Shown here piece after piece: positions 10,601-22,109 of a stretch of 60,000 nt of DNA. The notes beneath the pieces were generated by a model. That model was given only the letters and a program-made list of their open reading frames with translations, searched no databases and had not been told where the DNA came from. Origin of the DNA: Lingula anatina (taxonomy: Eukaryota > Brachiopoda > Lingulata > Lingulida > Lingulidae); assembly GCF_001039355.2 (NCBI RefSeq), contig NW_019776035.1:335805-395804 (forward strand). The letters are read 5' to 3'. Both the position numbers and the translations under genes were made by a program. Position 1 is the first letter of the stretch; each line of letters opens with the position of its first letter.

Positions 10601-12934
10601 AAAAATGTGTTTCTGAACTCATTATATTGTATTCAGCTCTTACGTAGATAAAAAAAACCTATTCCAGATGAATCTGAACAACCAAGAATGCCAAAGAGTA
10701 TATTTGATGCACCAGTCAGTAAACGTAGTGTGCTTCGTAACCCTGCCGAGAAGAGCAAAACAGAGAGTACAGTGAATAAGGAGACAAAGTCCACATCAGA
10801 TGTAAACGATCTTGTGAGTTACTGACTGTGACATCATTTTCATTAAGGTCAAAACTTAAAAATTTCTGACTCATTGGTCACTCATCCCTTTTCTACTTGG
10901 AAAGACGCTAATTCATGCAAGTTAAAATATTAAAATGAAAAATATTAAGTTTGAGATTAATACCTTCAACTAGACTGTATAACTTTTTTCCCCAATCTTT
11001 AGTTGTCCTCAGTGAAGGAGAGTGAAGTCACGGTGGAAGGTCGCCCTCCCATGGACCTGTTCAAGGCAATTTTCCAAGATTCAGACTCTAGCAGTTCGTC
11101 ATCATCAGAGGAAGAAGAGGAGGAAGAAAAACAAGAGGAGAAAAGCAGTAACAAGCAGTCCCTCATAGACCAACCAGTCATGGTGCCAACCCAACAGGAA
11201 CATACCACAGGTAGAGTTTTTTTTTTTTTTCAAAAGGAAAAATATGTGTAATTATTACATTTTTAATATTCTGACGTGGAGATGGAGGTTAGTGAATTTT
11301 GCTTGTGAAAACATTTTCCTCATTGTTTTGGGATGGAAGAATACCTTCATGCTGGTGATTGAAAATTGCTAAGATTTTCAGGATGCTTTATTTTCTTCTG
11401 TATAAAGGATGCGCCAGCATAGTTACATTTTCCTTTAATTGCATGAAAAGAAGAAAAAGCAGATGGCAACTCCACCATACCAGTTGAGAGCTTACAACAA
11501 AGGTTGTCACCCCCTCCAGCCATACAGACTAAAAATGGTACCAAGGATGAGGATGAGGAAATGGAAGCATTTGGACCAGCTTTACCTCCACCATCAGCAC
11601 CAGGAGAAAGTGAGTGAACAAGGAAAATGGGGAAACAACTTTTTAAGACTTTATTTTTGTATGGACACCAGGATTTATAATTATTTTCAAAACAGTCTAT
11701 TTTATTTAGTTAAATGGAATTATGTGGAGGAGAACTATTTTAAGAACATCAACATTCTGTGTCAGTTTTCCATGGTCTCTTTTAAAAGCAGTGATCCAGT
11801 TTTACAACAGCATTTATTAATTAAGGCTCAAAAGATTCTTGACCATGCTGTTTGTCTCCTCTTGGTTTGCACCACCCCACCCCATCCAAACTGCAAACTC
11901 AACACTCTGTGGTGTCAGGACTTTCCAAATGACAGTAAAATTGAAGAGGGACCAGCAAAATTCTACAATTTTTTTTTTTCAATTATTGGGCCACATTGCT
12001 TCTTGAGTCTGTGGAATTTTAACTACAATGTCCTGAAAACAATCTTTAAACACAGTCTGAGTAGACATTATTTTTCTCCTGCAGGTCCATCGGCAACCCC
12101 AGGCTTCCCAAGTCACGTGTTTATTTCAGCATCTGAAAGAGGGGTGCACAGGAAACTGAAACATGCTCACAGGTCAAAAGAAAGTGACAGAAGTAAAAAG
12201 AAGAAAAAGAAAAAGGAAAAGAAGGTTAAGATGAGGATGTTTTCTGTTTTGTAGCTTCTGTAGATTAATCATTTTTTTTATTGTTGTTATTGAATTTATT
12301 TTGATAAACAGTGAAAAGATTTCACCTTATTTTATGCAATGAAAAAAGTATAAGATATGATCAAAGTACAAACCAATTATAAATCGAGAACTTAAAATAA
12401 AAATTTGAGATGATTGAAGATTATAAATAGTATCCATTGTGATAGATTTTGCGTAATACAGGCCAAGTATAAGAAGAGCAAGCACAAACACAAAAGTTCC
12501 AAAAAGAAAAAAAAGTCCAAGACGGAAACTCCTTCCAGCTCAGAAGACAGCAATGGCGGCTCTGACAGTTCTGAAGACGAAAGCAAAGACCAGATACCTA
12601 CTGATGCTGAGATTTTAGAGAGGTTGGCTGCTTTGCTTTCTTTCATTTCTTTTTCTTTTTTATTTCTTGCCTCTGTGGTGAAAGCAGAGATGAAATTGGT
12701 TCCTTTCCATCTGTCAAGTACAAGGATTTGAGAAAGTGCGGAGCTAGAACAACCAAACTTTGTTCACAGTTTTTTTTTATAAAGATGCTTTTCACTATCC
12801 TTAACTGCAATCAGAATGCATTCTCTTTTAAAGATTATAAAAGATGCATACAATTGAATTAAACTTGATTCCTTTCTAATTCTCTTTCTTTCAGGCTGAA
12901 AGGACAGAGAATGAGGGCTGCAGATTTCATGTGA
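3135..12934 (+). CDS. GPATCH1: G-patch domain-containing protein 1 (19 coding exons)
   Basis: Exons: 3135-3204, 4050-4181, 4756-4841, 5183-5337, 5762-5859, 6142-6194, 6442-6654, 7343-7487, 7852-8088, 8373-8660, 8943-9121, 9706-9833, 10103-10218, 10668-10813, 11003-11210, 11451-11609, 12085-12224, 12462-12622, 12895-12934. All introns are GT-AG and phases agree, giving about 917 aa; I recall human GPATCH1 as about 931. The N terminus is acidic and carries [22 protein letters not shown] (exon 2, split here as FHGAFTGG and [14 protein letters not shown]). The G-patch (about 150-182) has [13 protein letters not shown]. Later conserved blocks are [10 protein letters not shown] (exon 7), [15 protein letters not shown] (exon 8), [10 protein letters not shown] and FNVPDPYPG (exon 12) and MDLFKAIF (exon 15). 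A Lys-rich, Ser/Asp-rich tail follows. GPATCH1 is a nuclear spliceosome component linked to the helicase DHX35; this role comes from family knowledge. The exon 16 acceptor is uncertain (11451, 11460 or 11463, all in phase). Introns 1 and 7 contain repeats or a gap. Confidence 0.93.
3370..3585. other. Assembly gap (216 N) bordered by a G run
   Basis: The gap lies in GPATCH1 intron 1. Its right edge is a nearly pure G run (about 3586-3602). No coding exon appears to be lost, because exons 1 and 2 join in phase. Confidence 0.95.
3942..4001. repeat. (GT)n microsatellite in GPATCH1 intron 1
   Basis: About 60 nt of GT dinucleotides with one TT interruption, ending roughly 50 nt upstream of the exon 2 acceptor (AG at 4048-4049). 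Confidence 0.95.
7005..7213. repeat. 60-bp tandem repeat built of TCTGGC/GCCAGA in GPATCH1 intron 7
   Basis: Two nearly identical 60-bp units (7061-7120 and 7121-7180) are flanked by partial units on both sides. Each unit is dense in TCTGGC and its complement GCCAGA, so it is internally palindromic and can fold. The 60-nt period keeps frames open and creates spurious ORFs on both strands. A single N is at 7236. Confidence 0.9.
7610..7662. repeat. (CT)n microsatellite in GPATCH1 intron 8
   Basis: Uninterrupted CT/TC repeat of about 53 nt. Confidence 0.95.
7737..7818. repeat. TTTTA-rich low-complexity tract in GPATCH1 intron 8
   Basis: Degenerate TTTTA/TTTAT pentamers, with the short phrase 'aattataaagattttatt' present twice. 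It ends about 33 nt before the exon 9 acceptor and may supply pyrimidine-rich sequence. Confidence 0.8.
8189..8213. repeat. Short (TG)n tract in GPATCH1 intron 9
   Basis: Interrupted TG dinucleotides of about 25 nt. Confidence 0.75.
9476..9530 (+). pseudogene. Decayed partial duplicate of GPATCH1 exon 12 and its acceptor
   Basis: Sequence from about 9476, with an AG at 9490-9491, resembles the acceptor and first 30 nt of exon 12 (AG at 9704-9705, exon from 9706). About 21 of the first 30 exonic bases match in the same phase, giving [10 protein letters not shown] against [10 protein letters not shown]. The upstream CAGTTT...TTG(T/C)AG intron sequence is also shared. The copy has no donor and runs into a stop in a T-rich tract, so it looks non-functional. 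Confidence 0.5.
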
Positions 12935-13021
12935 ACACTTTGTTGACTGCAATGGTGATGATAATAATGACAATGATGTCCCCTCCCCCTTTCTCATGAG
13001 GAGGGTTGGATTGGTTAATTC

Positions 13022-13027
13022 AATAAA
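13022..13027 (+). terminator. GPATCH1 poly(A) signal candidate (proximal)
   Basis: AATAAA begins 88 nt downstream of the GPATCH1 stop codon and runs into an A tract. A second AATAAA is at 13626-13631. Confidence 0.6.
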
Positions 13028-13625
13028 AAAAAGTTGTAAAAAAATTGGACATTAAGGAATTTGGACAAACAATACATGTCGATAACATGAAACTGCAAGG
13101 TAGTAGGAAAATGTGCTCTGAGCATCCATTGTCCTACTGTGCAGTAGAAATGTCTATTTAGGAGTAGTGTTTTGTAACCACTTGGCTGGAAAGTTGGACA
13201 CTTTTCTCTTTTTACTATGATTTCTTTCCTTGAACCTAAATAGGTAACATCTTTTCACATGTAAGCTGAATGTGAAGTTTCAGTTTAATTGAATACATAT
13301 TATTATAACTACTGCTGAATCGAAAAATGTTGATGCTGATATAAAGTTTATCCATGCACCTTGTCTTTTTTGTTTGTTTGTTTGTTTGCTGTTTACAGTT
13401 ATTGTGCTAAAAGTGCTTTCATATGCCAAAGTCTTTGTTATTTTAAACAGTGTTGGGTTGATGGATTCGCAGTTTGAAAGAAATTAAATTTGCAGAAACC
13501 CCGTTAACTTAGAGAGGGTATCATAGTCGATTTTGATATTGTTTCGGAGTAGGGTTTAATTATACGTGCTGTCATATAATAAGAGTCTATCTGATTTTGA
13601 TCCAAAATTTGTTGGATATTACCGC

Positions 13626-13631
13626 AATAAA
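13626..13631 (+). terminator. GPATCH1 poly(A) signal candidate (distal)
   Basis: AATAAA lies about 690 nt after the stop codon. It is about 105 nt from the opposing candidate signal of the lectin gene at 13736-13741. Confidence 0.35.
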
Positions 13632-13735
13632 TTACAGAATTTAATTTTCTTCCCGATTAAGGAAGTACCGAATTGATCAAACCATGTCACTGTGCTCAAC
13701 ACAATTAGCAAACAGTTTCTATGAAGCCAGGTGTA

Positions 13736-13741
13736 TTTATT
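13736..13741 (-). terminator. Lectin gene poly(A) signal candidate
   Basis: TTTATT on the plus strand reads AATAAA on the minus strand, about 340 nt downstream of the lectin stop codon. Confidence 0.4.
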
Positions 13742-13828
13742 GAACGTTCACTATTACATCGCGCTGATATCAAGTAATTATTGTTATGCTCGAACTACGT
13801 GAGAATTATTCCCTTCCCTACTACACAA

Positions 13829-13908
13829 ACGCGCGCGCACACGCACGCAGTAAGTGTAACTTTGCTAGCGCACACACGCATGGAGTAAGAGTAACTTTGC
13901 TGGCGGTA
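13829..13908. repeat. Two-copy CA-rich/AGTAAG short tandem repeat
   Basis: Two units of about 36 nt each combine a CACACGCA-type tract with 'AGTAAG(T/A)GTAACTTTGCT(A/G)GCG'. The repeat lies within the presumed 3' UTR of the lectin gene. Confidence 0.7.
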
Positions 13909-14078
13909 AGCTACTGGCGTCTTTACCTAAAATCATCTGCTTAATCAATTCTGCTACGAGTTAATTTGATTTAATTTCTGTCTATTTACTTTTGGGTTGC
14001 GCGTCTTGCGAATAAACTATATGAGACAATTCAGTCAAACAGATGTAAATTTCGGTTGCTGTTTGGGTGTCGTCTGCT

Positions 14079-15113
14079 TTACCCAACTAGTGATTCCTTG
14101 TCCGTAATCTGTTGCTCGTCACATGCTATCCAGGTTGCCATGGCATGGTACACATGGGTATCCGCCCAGCTGCTGAACGTCAGCGTGAACCCCGCCTGGG
14201 TGACCTTGGAAACGAGAGCTTGAAGTCGGAGGTTTCTGTCGGATCTGAAGAAAAAAGGGAGAAAGTGTAGGCCTAATTAAGAAAGAACCAATATTCTAAA
14301 TTCATCCCGTATGCGTTCTTCGTTAAATTGAAATAAGCTGTATGGAAGGCAAAGTTATGAGAAAGGCGGGGAAGTTGAAGGCGAAAGTTTTATTGGATTT
14401 GAACTTGCTTGGAAGTATTTTATCAACACGATAAATTAATTTAACACTGTAAATTAATAACAGTGGTTTACGCTGATATATTACGTATAAGTAGTTGATT
14501 CCCATCAAGAGATAACTTACCTTGCATCTATACCGGCTAGTGATGCGAAGATCGTGGGCGTGAAGTCAAACCGGATGGGGAACTTCACCTCGTGGACCCA
14601 GTTACACGGAGTCCCATTGTGCTGGCAGTAGGCACTTGCAACCTGACCTAGCTGACCTGGACATTGAGCGAAAATATACCAGTCAAAAGAATAAATGAAA
14701 TGGGACAGACTCTGCATAATTCCTACACATGTGGATCGTGAAGTTAGTTGATGTCACGCAAAGTTTTGAGTTAGACAATATTTATAAAATTAAGGGTAAT
14801 TACCAAAGAAAAGTCCCCTTCCACGAGATGTGTTCGAGATAAAGTGTACATGTACTGTAATTCTAGTTAGAAGTTGAGTACTGTATTTACCAGTGCGAAG
14901 AAAAGCGCATGGTTTATCTGTACACATTTGTTTTATGCGCTCTGAAAATTTAAGGCGAAAACGAAATAGTCTATGTAAGAAGCAATAGAGCTAGAAAATA
15001 AGATGAGAGAAGGAGATGGGTTTGAGATCTAGAAAAATGGACTTACACTTAGCTGTGACGTACGGAGCACAACCCAATAGAAGACACACAATTATGGATG
15101 ACAGACTCTTCAT
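14079..15113 (-). CDS. Secreted H-type lectin (three exons, 122 aa)
   Basis: Minus-strand exons are 15113-15047, 14656-14521 and 14244-14079. Both introns are GT-AG and phases agree. Residues 1-21 form a signal peptide with a hydrophobic core (IIVCLLLGCAPYV). Residues 46-108 fit the H_lectin family: KFPIRFDFTPTIFASLAGIDA, here read as KFPIRF and TPTIFASLAGIDA, then NLRLQALV, then GFTLTFSSWADTHVY and a closing WIA. The mature protein has four cysteines (23, 33, 40, 109), so two disulfides are possible, one perhaps joining the N- and C-terminal strands. H-type lectins include snail agglutinins and bind terminal GalNAc-type sugars in defence or egg protection. The size (about 101 aa mature) fits a single-domain member. 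It is convergent with GPATCH1. Ligand and oligomeric state cannot be read here. Confidence 0.88.
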
Positions 15114-15166
15114 CTTGGACTTCCAACGTGTTGGCTTAGAACAGCACGGTGGGAAACGTCAAACAC

Positions 15167-15175
15167 TATTTATGC
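15167..15175 (-). promoter_or_regulatory. TATA-like element of the lectin gene
   Basis: On the minus strand CATAAATAG lies about 55-60 nt upstream of the lectin ATG, implying a 5' UTR of about 30 nt. Motif match only. Confidence 0.4.
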
Positions 15176-15599
15176 AAAACACAAATTTACACAACTTTGG
15201 AGTCATGTGTGACAAACATTGATACCACCGAGCATAAAACGAGATTTGAAATGACAAACCTTTTAACTGAAGAATATAGTTTTCTGCGTTAATGTCATTA
15301 TCCAGTTGTTGTAGTCGTTAGAAAAATCAACCCTTTCAACGTGAAATGGTCACAGACAAATCATACAGCGCGGTCTACAAGCTGCGAGCAGCGGCACGTT
15401 TTCCAAACAAAAACAGTTACACTGACCACTTAATCTGGACACAGCGTGCCTGGACTTAAAGCCATCACCTGCCTAGAGCCATCGCCTGCGTACATGTATG
15501 TGTCGTCGTCGCCCCCGTCGTCGCCGCTGCGCAGTATTCGCTGTGGACCCCATATAAATGGAAAACAGTTCGACTTAGTTCCTATTATTTTTAACTCAC

Positions 15600-16110
15600 T
15601 TGAGTGATTTTTGGTACTAAAGACAAGTCAAATTCGAATAATAGCTTTATTGGACCATTTTTCTAGAAGTTATGCAGTTTAAAGTGTATTTGTTATTTAT
15701 CACACTTTGGCATTTTCCAGGCGTGACCTGAACTCCCAGGGACTAGAGGGACTGTATAAGTTTCATTTTCTGAATGTCCATATTAGCAGTGGTAAATTAT
15801 CAGAAGTGGAGGTGATTATAGTGCTAAACATTGCATAATCATTGACTTCGTCTTAGATCAATATTGCATCGAAATTGACAAATCATAAAAAAACGTTCCA
15901 ATGTGTAAAAGCAGGCTCGCTTTCCAATAGTTTTTTAGGTTATGCAGGCTTTACGATGCATGACTTGTGTAAAAATCCATAGAACTGAAGCCTTATGCTA
16001 GTTAGGGCCTACATTTTCTGATCTCCATGTAACCTGCAGTACTTAGTAAAATTGGCGATGATTATGCTGTTAGGTATTCAGTACTATTCCATCACAATTG
16101 ACAGGAAACC
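15600..16110. repeat. Diverged two-copy tandem repeat
   Basis: The part around 15755-15885 shares blocks with 16010-16105. These are CATTTTCTGA followed by CCAT, then a GATGATTATG-like block, then TATT(G/C)CATC..AATTGACA. The similarity suggests an old duplication with a period of about 250 bp. No coding potential is seen. Confidence 0.45.
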
Positions 16111-17870
16111 CACCATTTCGTGACCCACCTTAATTTTACTCACCGCAAAATGACTTAATTGGACAACAGCTACTACAATCAGGTAAATGTTGCAGCAGCG
16201 ACAGGAACCACTACTACTACAACGGTTGAAAATTACTTATTCAAGGCATCGGCGTCAGCTGAGACCTGAAACTGTCATATGTGTCACATTACTAGAATGA
16301 CAAGCACGTTATTATACCTATATAAACCACAACATGCAGACAAGAAGTTTAGTAGGTTGTATCATATTTCTGCAGTGGAATTATTTTCAACTTGTTGCTG
16401 ATCAGAATTCATACGTTAAGATCAACCGTTACAATGAGATAGATATCTAGATATGATGTCGACAATTAAAGGCAGACCAAACAAACAATAAATGCTCATA
16501 ATATATATAGGCAATAGTGCCGAGACAAGTAGAGAAAACGACTAAAGGACACTTGCCGCCTGCATGCAAACCTTGAAATCTATATAGATCTATCTATCTG
16601 GCTTCAAAATGTTGAAATAACACTTGATGACTGTGTTGAGCAGCCAACACTGATATACCACGTCCCGTAGGTGCCATCGCGTATTTACTTTTCTCAGTTT
16701 CAAGTTTGCCAAATGTAACAAAAAACGTGCGATGTTCTCCTTGTTTACAATCTATTTTATTGATCTTGATTCAATTACAGGCGTCTTAAGTGGATAAGTG
16801 GAATTCTTTTGTCTTTTTGCCTTAATGACCTCATCTTCATTTCGTTTTATTTTCTATCAAAAATGGGTTTACGGATCATGATTTTGTAAATGATTTTCGA
16901 TATTGCATACCTAGGTGACAACGTGTTGAATTTTCCAGGAAAGAAAGGTCAAACTCTCATCGTGTGGTTTTACGTTTTGCAAGATAGATTTATCATAGAA
17001 TATGAAGACACCCTGAATTTGAAAAATAACCCTTGTTATCAGCGCACCACCAACAGTCACCGCCATTTCACTGAAACGCAGGGTAGGCCTACTGCAGGTT
17101 GTTAACCGATGGAATCCACTAATCTAGTATTTATGTGTACCTTTTAATTATTTCATTATCTCTTTGCCGCTCCCCTTTTTGGTCTGTGCTTGGAAGGTTA
17201 CAAGCCTCAAATCCTATCTGCTGCCAATTTAGTTAATTTCTGCGGAATAGTCCACCTGATCTTTCTGAACTTTCAGCATAAATCTATTGAACTTATAACA
17301 CTCATAAGATATCTCTTTCGCTTCCGTATAGATCCATTCAATGGCTTATCCGATGCCCAAATAGAAAACGACATGGTTCCAATTTTTTAATTTCCTTTAG
17401 GAATTTGGTGCACTGACCGCTGGATAGAGTCAGGTTTCCTGGGGGTTTTTGTAGGATTTCAATTAATATTTGGTGTAGGCAGAGAGAAAAATATGACTTC
17501 TAAAACCCACCGAACTTACACGCCGAGTACATTCTTCTATTTCATTAACCATGTCGAACGTGTTGAATCTCCAATTTATTTCTTTTTTATTTTGTCTTTT
17601 TTTTTTTCATTTTTTAAGTTGATCTTTCATCTTTTCCACCTTTGTTGATAATGATAAATATGCTCCCCTGCCAAAAATTCATGCATGGGGAGTATTGGCT
17701 ACTGTGGTGTAGGCGAGCTAGCAGTGGTGAAGGAGAACCTAAACACAGACCATTGTATCCAAGCACTGGAAAGGAAACTTACGGAATTCTGTCGAAAATA
17801 TCTTTGGGGGACCATTAATGTTACAACTTTCGTTGGTTGTCTATGCTACTTCTCACACTACTGTTTGTGA
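16111..17870. other. Intergenic stretch without recognised features
   Basis: The short frames here (for example 16890-17105 and 17190-17390) have no motif and no splice context. I see nothing supportable. Confidence 0.5.
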
Positions 17871-18735
17871 ACATAACAAAAAGAAACTATAGATACAGTA
17901 AATAGATGATTAGTCAAACATAATAACAACGTACGTGATCTAAATCCTCCCTACGTGAGAAGATTTAGTAAAATCGTATTATACAAAGTGAAGTTGAAGT
18001 AGGGTGATGGGTACTATTTATGTATAATACATGTGTGTTGTTTTGTGATCCTGACGTAAGGAGCTTATTGTTTTGTGGAGGAAGAACAATATACGATCAC
18101 TCGGGTATTGTCCGCTATTTTGTAATTCGGTCACTCTGCATTTGATAGGAAGTTAAAATTGCTTTTTCATCTTTTTTTAAATATTTACTACTGGTGAGAA
18201 AAAAAGTGCTTCTCGTCTACAATTTTTGTCTGACGATATAGAAGCTCTTTCTTTGTGGCTAGGAGAGAGAGAGAGAGAGAGAGTGATTGAACAGAACAAA
18301 AAGTAACTATAGAAACAGTAAATAGATGATTAGTAAAACAACGTACGTGATCTAAATCCTCCCTTCATGAGAAGATTAAGAAAAATCGTATTATACAAAG
18401 TAAAGTTGAAGTAGGGTGATGGACACTATTTATGTATAATACATGTGTGTTGTTTTGTGATCCTGACGTAAGGAGCTTATTGTTTTTTTGTGGAAGAAGA
18501 ACAATATCCGGTCACTCGGGTATTGCCCGCTATATTGTAATTCTGTCGCTCTGCATTTGATAAGAAGTTAAGATTGCTTTTTTCATCTTTTTTTAATATT
18601 TGCTACTGGCGAGGAAAAAGTGCTTCTCGTCTCCAAGTTTTGTCTGACGATATAGAAGCTACATAAGTTATTTCTTTGTGGCTAGGAGAGAGAGAGAGTG
18701 ATTGAGAGAGAGAGAGAGAGAGTGATTGAGAGAGG
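17871..18735. repeat. 420-bp tandem duplication (two copies)
   Basis: Copy 1 (17871-18290) and copy 2 (18291-about 18711) align along their whole length with scattered substitutions and small indels. Each ends in a GA dinucleotide tract followed by GTGATTGA. A further GA tract follows copy 2. No conserved reading frame is seen. Confidence 0.9.
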
Positions 18736-19075
18736 CGGGCCTAAAACGCCAATTTATGGCCTTATTAAAATACACAGCAAACCCTCCAAAAAACATTTAT
18801 AACAGCGTGTCATAATCGACCTTGCACGCCAACTGATATCAAGTAATATATATGTAAATAACACTCGCCTTGTATTTTAATAATAAAAAACGTTTGATAG
18901 AGATTTTCTCTAAAATTATCATCACCAGAGCTATAATTGAATACGAAGACTCATACTGTGGTATAACATTTGCACAAAGTACATGTATGTTGGTCTCGCC
19001 ACTTTAAGTGTTTTCAATAGCGGAACGTCAAACATGAAGTACGCCTCTAAAAACATGACATTTTCAGAATTGGTA

Positions 19076-20174
19076 TCTTACACCTTAATATTACTCACGC
19101 TGATACCGACATAATGGTACATATATAACCCACCAATGTCTACCTCGACGATTTTACACCAAGTAATATAGTATGTAATTATCACCTTGTAATAACACCT
19201 TTAATAAAAGATGGCAGCTGTTTCCGTGGTATCGGTTAGGTTTTATGTATCCATGGCTTTAGCTGCAGTTGCCAAGGATGAGCACATTTAAGCTCAAGTA
19301 CATGTAAGTCAAGGCGGATGCAGGGACGAGGGGAAGGGGGGTAGAGGGGGGTTGCTCCCTCGTTTCAGCTTCTGAAGTATCTTCTTGTGCATTCTCCATC
19401 TCCCAAAACAGTAAAACAATCCTAACAAGCAAAAAGAGACAAAAATCAAGCAATTTTTTATTCTTGTGCCGCACACACTATCCTGAAATTGGTCCCGTCT
19501 CTATCCCCGCACCCCTCAGCAAAACCACTGTTCCTCAAAAGTAGTACGGTATATGTTATGATAAATAACATTACCAAGAGTGATGTGGATTCTGCTTCCA
19601 AATCATTCAAACACTGTCACGTAAACTGTAAAAGCCATTCAATCCATGTGATACATGTACCTACTAGTAGTAGACTTTGCAGTTTCCTGAGGTATTATTT
19701 AGAAACCTGTGTATATATCAAACAAAATATGGGGAAAGAAAAACGATACCATATAGGTATCGTAAAATCGGTATAAGCGAATGGCACCACCGAAAACCTC
19801 CCAGTTCCAATATCGGCAACATTTGAGAGAATGCTATTTTATTTTTCAGGTAACAGCTTTGGTTAACTTGTGTTATGACTTATGCCCAATGAAGTATATT
19901 ATCCTATATTATTTGATACCTCGTTGAGCATAACACAGTCTATTAATGGCCGTATGGTATATACATGTATCTATGTTTTTCTTGGTAATTCAGTCTCATT
20001 GACAGGAACTGGCAATCTGATGTGATTCTACGCAAACGAACAGTAAAGGTTAAATGTGGTAATAACAGTATGAGATTAACACGGTCGGACAACACATACA
20101 CTGTATATTTTTGAACGGTCTTTAATCTGAATATAGAATTACCAGACGTCGTGGCTATTAGTTGGTGTGGGGGN
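19076..20174. repeat. 1.15-kb tandem duplication, copy 1
   Basis: This aligns with 20226-21349 at high identity (period 1150 bp). It ends at a single N (20174), so the junction between copies is not fully resolved. A frame of about 71-72 codons on the minus strand is present in both copies (19259-19474 and 20409-20627), but it has no recognisable domain. Confidence 0.92.
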
Positions 20175-20225
20175 TTTTTAGGTCACCGGCTTTGTAAAGC
20201 CTGGCTTAATTCGTTGAGAATGCGC

Positions 20226-21349
20226 TCTTACACCTTAATATTACTCACGCTTATACCGACATAATGGTACAGGTATAACCCTCCAATGTCTACCTCGACG
20301 ATTTTACACCAAGTAATATAGTCTGTAATTATCACCTTGTAATAACACCTTTAATAAAAGATGGCAGCTGTTTCCGTGGTATCGGTTAGGTTTTATGTAT
20401 CCATGGCTTTAGCTGCAGTTGCCAAGGATGAGCACATTTAAGCTCAAGTACATGTAAGTCAAGGCGGATGCAGGGACGAGGGGAAGGGGGGGAGCAGAGG
20501 GCGTTTGCTCCCTCGTTTCGGCTTCTGAAGTATCTTCTTGTGCTCTCTCCATCTCCCAAAACAGTAAAACAATCCTAACAAGCAAAAAGAGACAAAAATC
20601 AAGCAATTTTTTATTCTTGTGCCGCACACACTATCCTGAAATTGGTCCCGTCTATTTTTCATATTTGAGCAAAACAAGACAGAGTTCTCTATCCCCGCAC
20701 CCCTCGGCAAAACCATTGTTCCTCAAAAGTATATGTTATGATAAATAACATTACCAAGGGTGATGTGGATTCTGCTTCCAAATCATTCAAACATTGTCAC
20801 GTAAACTGTCATAGCCATTCAAGCCATGTGATATCCAGTAGACTTTGTCAGTTTCCTGAGGTATTATTTAGAAACATGTGTATATATCAAACAAAATATG
20901 GGGAAAGAAAAACGATACCATATAGGTATCGTAAAATCAGTATAAGCGAATGGCACCACTGAACTCCCCCCCCCCCCCCCCCAATTCCAACACCGGCAAC
21001 ATTTGATAGAATGCTTTTTTTTCGGGTAACAGCTTTAGTTAACTTGTGTTATTACTTATGCCCAATGAAGTATATTATCCTATATTATTTGACACCTCGT
21101 TGAGCAGAACATGGTCTATTAATGGCCGTATGGTATATACATGTATCTATGTTTTTCTTGGTAATTCAGTCTCATTGACAGGAACTGGAAATCTGATGTG
21201 ATTCTACGCAAACGAACAGTAAAGGTTAAATGTGGTAATAACAGTATGAGATTAACACGGTCGGACAACCCATACACTGTATATTTTTGAACGGTCTTTA
21301 ATCTGAATACAGAATTACCAGACTTCATGGCTATTAGTTGGTGTGGGGG
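20226..21349. repeat. 1.15-kb tandem duplication, copy 2
   Basis: Second copy of the 19.1-kb unit. It carries an insertion of about 35 bp near 20652-20688 and a 17-nt C run (20966-20982) where copy 1 has ordinary sequence. Confidence 0.92.
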
Positions 21350-21589
21350 TGAAACTATGTCAGACAACATTTGAAGGAATAGCTCACTGCATGTGCCTAC
21401 AATATCTGATGCCATGTTGCCCCGCATACTGTTCCAATGTGCCCCTCCTCTCCGTCAGGGCATGTAAGGACAAGTTACACCTTAGCAACTTACGGCAAAA
21501 TTGCCTCGTGTCTAACTAGGTTTTATAATGGTACATGTATCTGCTGCCATTGCAAATGTAGTCAAGTCACCGAAGACCCTTTCTGAAGA

Positions 21590-21850
21590 AAAGTTAACGC
21601 TCAAAGCGACGAGCGTTCACTTTGAATTTTGTCGACGTAACTAATGCGCACTTAACCCACGTGGACTCTCGCTGTACGCCATTAGATTGACAGACCGGCC
21701 TGCCTCCTCCTGTTTCCAACGTACTTACCACTTTTACTCAACGCCAGGAGGAGGCGTGTTGGTCTGTCAATCTGGTTGCATTTAACGAGAGTCCACGTGG
21801 AGTTAAGTCGCATTAGCTTGGCTGACAAAAACCATTGGCAGCGGTGCCTA
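21590..21850. mobile_element. Foldback/MITE element A (Tourist-like core)
   Basis: Long inverted arms (about 21631-21701 and 21768-21836) surround a short loop. The arms carry CCACGTGGACTCTCG and a block with AGATTGACAGACC and GCCTCCTCCTG. This block is shared with the elements at 41.1, 49.9 and 59.4 kb. Ends are diverged; a GTTA is seen on both sides. No transposase is encoded, so it would be non-autonomous. Confidence 0.65.
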
Positions 21851-22075
21851 ACTCTTTCAAAACATGCCAAAAATTCCAACAGGACCAATAAGCAACGGTG
21901 CCCCCTACTCATGGACACTGAGCTGATGCTATTACCACCAATCCTCATTTACCCGGGCTCTGTTGTTTGGCCTCTGTTCATTATGTCACTACTGAATTAA
22001 ACGGAGTTTACCAAACGAACTAATGTTCAATCTGCTGAGCATACGACCAAATTATCATTATGAGTTTTCTATCAG

Positions 22076-22108
22076 ATTTCTATTGGCAGCGTTGTGTTGC
22101 CGATAGAA
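22076..22108. repeat. Short hairpin
   Basis: TTTCTATTGGCAGC pairs with TTGCCGATAGAAA across a loop of about 6 nt. The stem is only about 13 bp, too short for a typical animal pre-miRNA. Confidence 0.5.
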
Positions 22109-22109
22109 A

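Noticed and set aside
11439-12254. 271-codon frame covering GPATCH1 exon 16 to exon 17
   Set aside because: It reads exon 16 out of frame and runs through an intron. The spliced model gives the conserved sequence.
19259-19474. 71-codon minus-strand frame repeated at 20409-20627
   Set aside because: It is shared only because the two segments are tandem duplicates. It has no signal peptide at the N terminus and no known motif.
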